A stretch of DNA of 56,154 bases, from positions 7,840-63,993 of the forward strand of contig JAHEGH010000011.1 in assembly GCA_024639825.1 (NCBI GenBank), written 5' to 3'. Origin of the DNA: Gammaproteobacteria bacterium. Lineage in GTDB: Bacteria > Pseudomonadota > Gammaproteobacteria > Steroidobacterales > Woeseiaceae. Every line of letters starts with the position of its first letter. Position 1 is the first letter of the stretch. Of this stretch, positions 17,747-25,148 are shown one piece after another. The notes beneath the pieces were generated by a model. The model did not search any database. It was not told the origin of the DNA and saw only the letters and a program-made list of their open reading frames with translations. The position numbers and the translations under genes are program-made.

Positions 17747-18936
17747 TGCAGCGTCTCCTTGCCGGTTTCGATGCCCATCCAGACAGGATCGCCAGCAACC
17801 TCGCGTGACGCCAGATCGGCCAGGATCTGGTCGATGACAGACGGCGTGACGTCTTCACCGCAAAGGCCCGTCAGGTAATTCTGAATGAGCACGTCGTTGC
17901 GGTGGCCCTGGAACGCGGCGCGAGTGTCCTGCCAGAACACACCACCAGAACCTGCGGCATAATTGCGATCGAGTACGGCCACACGCCTTGCGGACCCACA
18001 GGCTTCACGAATTGCCGCAGCCGGGAAGGGGCGGAACATCTTGATTTTGATCAGGCCGATTTTCTCGCCGGCCGCCCGGCGTTTACGTACGACCTCGCGC
18101 GCTGTCGTCGCCATGGTCCCTGTTGCTACCAGAACAGTGTCAGCATCATCGGTCCCATCCGTCTGGATCACGTCACCTGGGTCGCGACCGAAAACGTCCC
18201 TGAAGCTCTGCCGGCACTCCTGGTAGACGTCCGGAACACGCTTCATGGCCTCATCGATCTCGAGGCGCTGCGACAGGTCTTCATGCGGCCAGACCATGCC
18301 GCCTATCGTTCGTGCTTCGTCGTAGCGCAAACGGTGTGGCAGCTGGAGGTCCGGCAGGTAACTGTCGACCAGTGCCTGCTCGGGCAGCGTCGTTTCGGTC
18401 TGCGTATGCGAGACGATGAACGCATCCATGCAAGTCAATACAGGCAGCAATATTCTGCGGTCTTCGGCGAGGCGGAATGCCAGCAACGTGGTGTCCAGCA
18501 CCTCCTGGTTGGATTCGCAATAGAACTGTAACCAGGCAAAGTCCCGCAGCATCAGCGTGTCGCCCTGGTCAGCCCAGATATTCCAGGGGGGGCCGAGCGT
18601 GCGATTGACGGCGACCATAACGATAGGCAGGCGGTAGTAGCCGGCGACCATGACGTTCTCTGTCATGTAAGCGAGGCCGTTCGAGGAACTGGCCGTGAAT
18701 GCACGAGCACCCGCAAGCGATGCTCCGATGGAAACGGCCATCGCACTGTGCTCGCTTTCGACCGGTACGATACGTGCCTTGCTGAACGGGAACCTGGCCA
18801 CGTACTCGACGATTTCCGTTTGCGGCGTAATTGGGTAGATACCGCAGGCTGCGCCACGTGCCGTCCGATTGGCCTCGCCGGCAGCGCTTAATGCGTATCC
18901 CGCGGCATGGTTACCAGTGACCACCTGTACTGTCAT
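17743..18936 (-). CDS. 2-oxoacid:acceptor oxidoreductase alpha subunit (PorA-like)
   Basis: A 397-aa alpha subunit containing the pyrimidine-binding domain (GNHAAGYALSAAGEANRTARGAACG at 8; GIYPITPQTEIVEYV at 32) and the second domain II-type fold near 270-370 (VLVATGTMATTAREVVRKRR; GLIKIKMFRPFPAAAI; VAVLDRNYAAGSGG). This is the normal layout for the alpha subunit of four-subunit pyruvate- or other 2-oxoacid:ferredoxin oxidoreductases, which make acyl-CoA, CO2 and reduced carrier. It lies 18 bp after the fused gamma/flavin/ferredoxin gene and overlaps the beta-subunit start by 4 bp, forming one three-gene operon. Confidence 0.87.
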   Translation of the reverse strand: MTVQVVTGNHAAGYALSAAGEANRTARGAACGIYPITPQTEIVEYVARFPFSKARIVPVESEHSAMAVSIGASLAGARAFTASSSNGLAYMTENVMVAGYYRLPIVMVAVNRTLGPPWNIWADQGDTLMLRDFAWLQFYCESNQEVLDTTLLAFRLAEDRRILLPVLTCMDAFIVSHTQTETTLPEQALVDSYLPDLQLPHRLRYDEARTIGGMVWPHEDLSQRLEIDEAMKRVPDVYQECRQSFRDVFGRDPGDVIQTDGTDDADTVLVATGTMATTAREVVRKRRAAGEKIGLIKIKMFRPFPAAAIREACGSARRVAVLDRNYAAGSGGVFWQDTRAAFQGHRNDVLIQNYLTGLCGEDVTPSVIDQILADLASREVAGDPVWMGIETGKETLQ

Positions 18937-18954
18937 TGTTGTTCTCCGGGCATG

Positions 18955-21201
18955 CTACAGATGATTCATAACGATGACGTTGCGAGGGCACTCCGCAGCA
19001 CAGACGCCGCAACCTTTGCAGTACGAATAGTCAAACTCGAAGCCGTGACCAACCCGCTTGAGTAGTCCCTCCGGGCAAAACGTCAAGCAGAGATCGCACT
19101 CGTTGCAGACGCCACAGGATAGACAGCGAGCGGCCTCGGCGGTGTCGTCGAGGCCCAAGTGCACCTCGTCGAAGGTGCAACGTCTTTCCTCGAGCGGAAG
19201 GGCGTCGCCCGCGGCGACTGCCTGGCGTTCGAAGAGGTGTAGTTTCATGGCATCGGCGCGGATGACTTCGTCATGCCAGATGTCGACATCGCGCGTTGCA
19301 TCGGCGTGCCTGGTGATCTCGACATGGTCGCCGCTCAGGACGTTGTGAATGTGCACAGCCGACCGCCGACCGCTGCCGATGGCTCCGGCCACGGTGCCTT
19401 CGCGTGTCGCAAGATCGCCGACAGCGAATACGGGCGTTTCGAGCAGTCCGAGTAATTGTGTGCCTTCTCTGACCTCTGTTCCTTCCGGGAACACTGAAAC
19501 GTCTGGCGACTGGCCAAGCGCGAGAATGATGCGATGGCAGCTCAGGTCGAAATCCGAACCGTCGACCTCCTGCGGTGAGCGACGTCCGGACTCATCCGGT
19601 TCGCCAAGCGCCATGCGCCTGCAGGTCAGTCGATAGTGCCGGCGGATACCGTCGGTCGGTTCTTCGTGCAAGGCCATGGGTTGCGTCAGGTAGTCGATCG
19701 CGATGCCTTCTTCCAGTGTCTCGTCAATTTCCTCGCTGATCGCAGGCATTTCCTTGCGAGTCCGGCGGTAGACAACGCGCACACTCGCGGCGCCGAGACG
19801 GAGCGCTGAACGGGCAGCATCCATCGCGGTGTTGCCGCCGCCAATGACGACGACATCTTCGTCGTCAACGCGAATTTCCTGGCGATGCACGCGATCGAGG
19901 AAGTCGATGCCTTGCGCGACCGCAACGGCGCTGTTCATGCCGAGTTTCAGGTCACGCAGTGCCTGCTGGCCGGTTGCAACCAGCACAGCGTCGTTATCCC
20001 GCGCGAGGTCGAGTAGCGTCTGCCGATCGATCACGTGATCGGTTTCAACTTCGACGCCGAGACCCAGAATGCGGTCGATCTCGTTCGAAACGACGGTATC
20101 GGGCAGGCGGAACTCGGGAATGCCTGTACGTAACAGACCACCGATCTCCGTACCCGACTCGAAGACCTTCACACGGTAGCCGACGCGCGCGAGATGCCAG
20201 GCCGCCGTCAGCCCCGCGGGACCGGAGCCAACGATAGCAATCTTCTCGTCGCGTTCTGCGGACGGCTTGATATCGACCTGTCCATTGTCACCGGCAAAGC
20301 GTTCCAATTGCCTTACGTTGACCGCACCATCGAGTTCGATGCGGTTGCACTTTTCCATACACGGGGCGGGACAGGCTCTTCCGCAGACCGAGGGGAACGG
20401 TGACGTGCGCAGCAGAATTTCAAGGGCCTCATCGACCTTTTCATCTGCCAACGCTTTGAGGAAACCCTGTACGTTGTTGCCCGCCGGGCAAATGTGGTTG
20501 CAGGGAGGAATCATCTGTTGTCGCTGTGGTTGTTCAGTTGCCCACTGGCCAGTCTTGATTGCGGGCGCGGCCATTTCGGCAGCTTGCAGAATACTGCGAC
20601 CTTGCGCCGTGTCAGGCGCTGCGGCGACGTTGTCAAACGGCTCGGTGTTGACCGGCGTGTCGACAAGGCGGACCTCATCGTAGGCGCGACTGGCGGCTAC
20701 GAGGTTTGCGCCAACGAAGCCGAGGTGTTCCAGCGACGCGGTAATCTCGTGCAGCGGGATTTCCAGCATCCGGCCCACGGCGCCGGCGAGCGCTGTGTTA
20801 ACGATGGGTACGCTGCGAGTACCAAGACCATTTGCACGCGCGATCGAAGTGGCATCCACCGTTGCGACACGGTTGTGCGGGAATTGCTCCGTGAAGTCGC
20901 CAGGTGGCTGCGGCGAATTAAGCAGGATCCAGCCGCCGGCTTTGAGTCCTGCAGCAATCTGTGCGCCGATCAACGTCGGGTCGAGCACAATGATGTGATC
21001 GGGCTCGTAGATCAGGTTGCGATTAGTGATGGTTTCGTCGGAGTAGCGACAAAACGCCTGTACCGGAGCACCGGATCGTTCTGCTGCGTAGAGGCCGAAA
21101 GCCTGAACCGACTGGCCCTGTAAGAAACGCGACGTTGCGATGAGTTTCGCGAGAGTGACGCCGCCCTGGCCGCCTCGGCCATGGATTCGAATTTCAATCA
21201 T
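18955..21201 (-). CDS. Fused 2-oxoacid oxidoreductase gamma subunit, GltD-like flavoprotein and 2[4Fe-4S] ferredoxin
   Basis: A 748-aa fusion. Residues 1-190 are a PorG-type gamma subunit (IHGRGGQGGVTLAKL, with ERSGAPVQAFCRYS). A linker leads to a GltD/Fer4_20 cysteine-rich domain (about 234-300; CNHICPAGNN, VCGRACPAPCMEKC), an FAD Rossmann fold (IAIVGSGPAGLTAA at 321), an NAD(P) Rossmann fold (VVVIGGGNTAMDAA at 450, with VYRRTRKEMPA) and a C-terminal delta-like ferredoxin (CLSCGVCNECDLCLTFCPE at 693; CKGCGVCAAECP at 728). The chain would carry electrons from the ThDP site to NAD(P)+, making the complex an NAD(P)-linked 2-oxoacid dehydrogenase. Phenylglyoxylate:NAD+ oxidoreductase has similar parts as separate subunits. 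The ATG is at 21199-21201. The 144 bp upstream shows no obvious operator. Confidence 0.87.
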   Translation of the reverse strand: MIEIRIHGRGGQGGVTLAKLIATSRFLQGQSVQAFGLYAAERSGAPVQAFCRYSDETITNRNLIYEPDHIIVLDPTLIGAQIAAGLKAGGWILLNSPQPPGDFTEQFPHNRVATVDATSIARANGLGTRSVPIVNTALAGAVGRMLEIPLHEITASLEHLGFVGANLVAASRAYDEVRLVDTPVNTEPFDNVAAAPDTAQGRSILQAAEMAAPAIKTGQWATEQPQRQQMIPPCNHICPAGNNVQGFLKALADEKVDEALEILLRTSPFPSVCGRACPAPCMEKCNRIELDGAVNVRQLERFAGDNGQVDIKPSAERDEKIAIVGSGPAGLTAAWHLARVGYRVKVFESGTEIGGLLRTGIPEFRLPDTVVSNEIDRILGLGVEVETDHVIDRQTLLDLARDNDAVLVATGQQALRDLKLGMNSAVAVAQGIDFLDRVHRQEIRVDDEDVVVIGGGNTAMDAARSALRLGAASVRVVYRRTRKEMPAISEEIDETLEEGIAIDYLTQPMALHEEPTDGIRRHYRLTCRRMALGEPDESGRRSPQEVDGSDFDLSCHRIILALGQSPDVSVFPEGTEVREGTQLLGLLETPVFAVGDLATREGTVAGAIGSGRRSAVHIHNVLSGDHVEITRHADATRDVDIWHDEVIRADAMKLHLFERQAVAAGDALPLEERRCTFDEVHLGLDDTAEAARCLSCGVCNECDLCLTFCPEGLLKRVGHGFEFDYSYCKGCGVCAAECPRNVIVMNHL

Positions 21202-21345
21202 AGTGGCACCGGTAGCAATATATAGCGTCTCGATGCTCAGCCAAATAAGTAGATGCCGCTGAAACCAGTGGCTTGCCGATGCGGTTTAACTTATTAAAAA
21301 TAAAGGAGTTTTAGGCGTTTCCAGCGGCACTCAGCGACCACCCGG

Positions 21346-22686
21346 TCAGGCCGGCCCGGCAGTCTCTCTTGGAAGGTAACGAACAAGCATCGCGAACTCA
21401 TTGATGGCACTCATGTCAGTGCCGTCCGGCAACGGAATTTTCACTACGTGCCCGGAGCCCGGTGCGACATCGACTGCCTGGTCGTCCTTGTTTCTTATCT
21501 CCGGCAGGTCGAACGTGATGTTGCCCGACGGCGTCACGAGTTCCATCAGGTCACCCGCAAAGAAGCGGTTCTTGACGTCGATGGTCAGCCACCGGTCATT
21601 GATATCCAGCATTTCCCCGACCAGTTGCTGCCGGTCTGAGGCGGAGGCGCCCTGTTCGTAGTTCTGGTATTCCTTTGGCGGGTGGCGTCGATAGAACCCT
21701 TCGGTATAGCCGCGATTGGACAGGCCTTCGAGCTCGTCCATCATGCCCATGTCGAATTCACGTCCGGCCGCGGCATCCTCGATCGCGCGGTGATACACCT
21801 GCGTTGTGCGTGCTGTGTAGTAGGCGGATTTGGTGCGACCCTCAATCTTCAGGGAGTCGATGCCCATCTGCGCCAGTTCATGCACGTGTTGCACGGCGCG
21901 CAAATCGCGGGAGTTCATGATGTAGGTGCCGTGCTCGTCTTCGTAGGCGGGCATCAGTTCACCTGGCCGCGTTTCTTCCTCGAGCAGGGCGGCTTTCATC
22001 TCCACCGGCTCCGTTTTTGCGGGTTCGAACTTAACCGGGACGACATCACCGGTGCTCGTCTCGCGTCCCTCGTAGGCGTTGTACTTCCAGCGACAGGTGT
22101 TGGTGCACGCGCCCTGGTTCGAATCACGGTGCGACAGGTAGCCCGACAGCAGGCAGCGGCCGGAGTACGCGATGCACAGGGCCCCATGGACAAAAACTTC
22201 GAGTTCCATGTCCGGGCACTCTTCGCGAATCTGGGCGACTTCTTTGAGTGACAGCTCGCGCGACAGAATGATGCGGGTCAGGCCCATTGCCTGCCAGAAT
22301 TTGACCGACGCATAGTTGACGACGTTGGATTGCACTGACAGGTGAATCGGGACGTGCGGGAACGCCTCGCGCACCATCATGATCAGGCCTGGGTCAGACA
22401 TGATCAGGGCATCCGGTCCCATAGCGATGATCGGTTCGAGATCGCGCATGTAATTCTTGAGCTTGTTGTTGTGCGGGGCGATGTTGCTGGCCAGGAAGAA
22501 CAGCTTGCCGGCGGCGTGCGCTTCCTCGATGCCCTGCGCGAGGACTTCTTCCTTGCTGAACTCATTATTGCGTACGCGCAGGCTGTAGCGCGGCTGACCC
22601 GCGTACACGGCATCAGCGCCGTACGCGAAAGCGAAGCGCATGTTCTTCAAAGTGCCGGCAGGGGAAAGTAATTCGGGTTTCTTCAT
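21346..22686 (-). CDS. trhP: tRNA 5-hydroxyuridine hydroxylation protein (peptidase U32 family)
   Basis: A 446-aa U32-family protein closely resembling E. coli YegQ, renamed TrhP, which is needed for prephenate-dependent 5-hydroxylation of uridine 34 in tRNA. The start KPELLSPAGTLKNMRFAFAYGADAVYAG is the family signature, and the conserved cysteine cluster CIAYSGRC...CTNTC (about 168-197) probably holds an iron-sulfur cluster. Length is normal. It is monocistronic, divergent from the cytochrome gene at 22811, and shares a 124-bp spacer with it. No unusual features. Confidence 0.92.
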   Translation of the reverse strand: MKKPELLSPAGTLKNMRFAFAYGADAVYAGQPRYSLRVRNNEFSKEEVLAQGIEEAHAAGKLFFLASNIAPHNNKLKNYMRDLEPIIAMGPDALIMSDPGLIMMVREAFPHVPIHLSVQSNVVNYASVKFWQAMGLTRIILSRELSLKEVAQIREECPDMELEVFVHGALCIAYSGRCLLSGYLSHRDSNQGACTNTCRWKYNAYEGRETSTGDVVPVKFEPAKTEPVEMKAALLEEETRPGELMPAYEDEHGTYIMNSRDLRAVQHVHELAQMGIDSLKIEGRTKSAYYTARTTQVYHRAIEDAAAGREFDMGMMDELEGLSNRGYTEGFYRRHPPKEYQNYEQGASASDRQQLVGEMLDINDRWLTIDVKNRFFAGDLMELVTPSGNITFDLPEIRNKDDQAVDVAPGSGHVVKIPLPDGTDMSAINEFAMLVRYLPRETAGPA

Positions 22687-22810
22687 GGGATGGGCGTCGT
22701 CGAAAACGGGGCATTATACGCGTCCGGTAGGTAAAACCTCGGATATCTGACGAGGCGCTGAAGACGTATATGAATGTTAATTAGAGACATCTAATACGAA
22801 GGATGGATTC

Positions 22811-23875
22811 ATGTTCCGGAAAAAGTGCCCCTGCGTCATGTTAGCCCTGTTGGCGGCGATGCTCGCCGCGCCTGCTGTCGCTGCCGATAGTGCAGAAGGT
22901 AAGGCGATTTTTGAATCGACCTGCGCTGTATGCCATGGGATGACTGGCCGACCCGATCCGGACAGCCCCGTGGTCAAAGGTCTCGGCGTATTGCCGGCGG
23001 ACCTGTCGGACCCGCTTTTTAACAGCCGTGAAGCAGCGGGCGACTGGGAGATGGTCATCAAGTACGGCGGCCATGCCATGGGTCTTGGTCAAAAAATGCC
23101 GGCCCACAAGGACGCACTGACTGACGGGCAGATTGCGAATGTGGTGGCCTATGGCAAGTCGCTGGTCGACACGAGCGCGTATCCGCCGGGTGAGATGAAC
23201 CTGTTCCTCCCGACGCGAACCAAGAAGGCGTTTCCTGAAGATGAAGTCGTCTACAAGGGCCGTTACACCGACCAGGCGGGCGACAATCCACTAAAGAGCG
23301 TGCTGGAGATCGAAAAACGGTTTGGCCAACGAGGGCAGGGCATCCTTGAGCTCGTCCACGTTAACGACGCTGTCCGAAGCGAACTAACAGACGTCGAAGT
23401 TGGCTATAAACATGCTCTATCGTGGAGTACGGAGCATATTCTCTCGGGTGCGATTATCTACGCAGTGCCCGTGGACTCGAGTGACAGCGACGGTGAACTA
23501 CAGACCTATCTCGCCTACGGCACCGCATTATCGCCGTCATGGATACTGCAAAGCAGTTTGCGGCTGAAATTCCCGATGGACAAGGCCAGCGATGGTGAGA
23601 TGGAACTCGCCGGCGCCATCCACTACGTCCATTCGCCATGGCCGCGGCGTGTGTTCCCGGGTCTGGAGATCATCGCGGAGAACCCCTTCAGGTCCCGCAA
23701 CGGGGACCTTGAATGGACTGTACTGCCGCAGGTGCGCATTGGTCTGACGCGTGGTGGTCATGTGGCGCTGAACCTCGCTGTCGAGCTGCCGCTCTCTGGT
23801 CAGTCCTGGGATAAGCGTGCGTACCTAACCCTACTGTGGGACTTTGCGGATGGTGGATTCTTCAAAGGCTGGTAA
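22811..23875 (+). CDS. Cytochrome c domain fused to a predicted beta-rich (outer-membrane-like) domain
   Basis: A 354-aa exported protein. It has a signal peptide (about 1-25, cleaved near VAA-DSAEG), a class I cytochrome c domain with one haem site (CAVCH, about 38-42) and a candidate Met ligand in GQKMPAHKD near 95, ending at about residue 115. The remaining 240 residues have alternating hydrophobic strands (LEWTVLPQVRIGLTRGGHVALNLAVELPL, YLTLLWDF) and finish in an aromatic residue, which suggests an outer-membrane beta-barrel. I do not recognise the second domain. It is preceded by ordinary promoter-sized space and divergent from trhP. The nearest relatives by eye are cytochromes that precede porin-like domains in denitrifiers, but function cannot be assigned. 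Confidence 0.72.
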   Translation: MFRKKCPCVMLALLAAMLAAPAVAADSAEGKAIFESTCAVCHGMTGRPDPDSPVVKGLGVLPADLSDPLFNSREAAGDWEMVIKYGGHAMGLGQKMPAHKDALTDGQIANVVAYGKSLVDTSAYPPGEMNLFLPTRTKKAFPEDEVVYKGRYTDQAGDNPLKSVLEIEKRFGQRGQGILELVHVNDAVRSELTDVEVGYKHALSWSTEHILSGAIIYAVPVDSSDSDGELQTYLAYGTALSPSWILQSSLRLKFPMDKASDGEMELAGAIHYVHSPWPRRVFPGLEIIAENPFRSRNGDLEWTVLPQVRIGLTRGGHVALNLAVELPLSGQSWDKRAYLTLLWDFADGGFFKGW

Positions 23876-24000
23876 AAAACTAGTTTGTGAAATTAACAGT
23901 GTAAAATTCTTTTTGTAAAATTTTAGACAATACTTTCGTAGTATCAGGTCAAGGCTTCTATACGGGGAAGCTTCAAACCAGATCCTACGGGAGGATTGCA

Positions 24001-24462
24001 ATGCAACAGACAACACTGCAGACGAAGGAAACCCAGCCAGGTATTTTAGCCACCGAGCTGTGCCGCCAGCCGCAAAGAGATGCCGGCCTGCTCGAGAACA
24101 CCGCTAAAATCCTCGACAACCTCATTCCTCTCAGGAACGCGAGCCATGCCGACGTGGTTGAGTACCGGGTAGAGATCCCCATGCGCTACGCCGAATGCCA
24201 CGCTGTGCTGGCCGATGGCACAAAGGTTCGCTTTATGAATCCTCGCAAGTTCCTCGGCTGGTCAAGCCACGAGGCGCGTCGTTCACTGTTGTTCCGCAAC
24301 AACGACATCACTCTCGAAGTCGAAGTCGATAATCACGCGGCCGAGAAAGAGCGCAGCACCGTGCGCAGCATCAATCTTCAGGCGGCGATGCGTGAAGGGG
24401 CAAACCGGATCAAGAAGTTTATCGGGATTGACGGCGGCCAGCTTATTCTGCCGGCGATGTAA
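24001..24462 (+). CDS. Small protein resembling the insertion domain of malate synthase G
   Basis: A 153-aa soluble protein with a strong ribosome binding site (GGGAGGA) just upstream. Residues about 35-108 (ILDNLIPLRNASHADVVEYRV, LADGTKVRFMNPRKFLGW, SLLFRNNDITLEVEVD) resemble, from memory, the beta-domain that is inserted in the TIM barrel of malate synthase G (which reads like PLRNGSH..., ADG...F.GY, LLRNNGLH.EI.ID). The catalytic barrel is absent, so it cannot be an active malate synthase. The rest is helical. The upstream 125 bp is AT-rich with two copies of GTAAAATT. The 3' end overlaps the convergent HAD phosphatase gene by 20 bp. A regulatory or partner-binding role is possible but unproven. 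Confidence 0.6.
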   Translation: MQQTTLQTKETQPGILATELCRQPQRDAGLLENTAKILDNLIPLRNASHADVVEYRVEIPMRYAECHAVLADGTKVRFMNPRKFLGWSSHEARRSLLFRNNDITLEVEVDNHAAEKERSTVRSINLQAAMREGANRIKKFIGIDGGQLILPAM

Positions 24463-25144
24463 GGCGGTAAATTTCCTGGAAGTCCATGGCGGTCAGGTCG
24501 TCGATGACGAGCGCCGCCTCCTCGAAGTTGTGTCCTGAGGTATAGATGCCAGGCGTAATTACGGTTGCGATTCCCGCCGCAACCGACGCCAGGAGCCCGT
24601 TTCTCGAATCTTCGATGGCAATGCACGCCCTGGCAGGCAAATTCAACTTATCCAGCGCCAGCTCGTAAACATCGGGCGCTGGCTTCTTGTTGGCCACGCT
24701 GTCACCTGCACAGATTGTCTCGAAACAGGCATCACCCCCCAGCGTGGCTTTCAGCAGAGCATCCACATTGGCTGGCGTCGTTGTTGTCGCGATGGCCAGG
24801 CGGAATCCCTGCTTTTTTGCGTCTTCTAGCAACGCACGAATTCCGGGTCGCAGCGATACCTCACCACCCGTGACCATCGCCGTGTAATGTCGGGTCTTCG
24901 CCGCATGCAGCGTGGGGATGAACTCATCGAGCGTGTCGGTCGCAACCCCGGAGCCCCCGAATGACTCGATGTAGTAGCGTATCCGTTCCTTGCCACCGGT
25001 AACTTCGAGCAATTTTGCATAGAGTGCCTGGTCCCACTGCCAGTCCAGACCGGCATCGGCAAACGCCCGATTGAAGGCGCGCCGATGGGTTTCTTCGGTT
25101 TCCGACAGGGTGCCGTCAACGTCAAAAATAATAGCTCTGTCCAC
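24443..25144 (-). CDS. HAD-superfamily phosphatase, CbbY/Gph/beta-phosphoglucomutase-like
   Basis: A 233-aa HAD hydrolase with motif I IIFDVDGTLSETEETHR at residue 5, a C1 helical cap of the CbbY type, motif II AIATTTTPAN near 117, the motif III lysine in KKPAPDVYELA and motif IV CIAIEDSRNGLLAS. The residues around the nucleophile Asp and the second Asp are intact, so it should be an active phosphatase (phosphoglycolate or sugar phosphate) or mutase. It starts 4 bp after the stop of the aldehyde dehydrogenase gene, so the two are co-transcribed. Substrate cannot be decided from sequence. Confidence 0.83.
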   Translation of the reverse strand: MDRAIIFDVDGTLSETEETHRRAFNRAFADAGLDWQWDQALYAKLLEVTGGKERIRYYIESFGGSGVATDTLDEFIPTLHAAKTRHYTAMVTGGEVSLRPGIRALLEDAKKQGFRLAIATTTTPANVDALLKATLGGDACFETICAGDSVANKKPAPDVYELALDKLNLPARACIAIEDSRNGLLASVAAGIATVITPGIYTSGHNFEEAALVIDDLTAMDFQEIYRLTSPAE

Positions 25145-25148
25145 GGGA

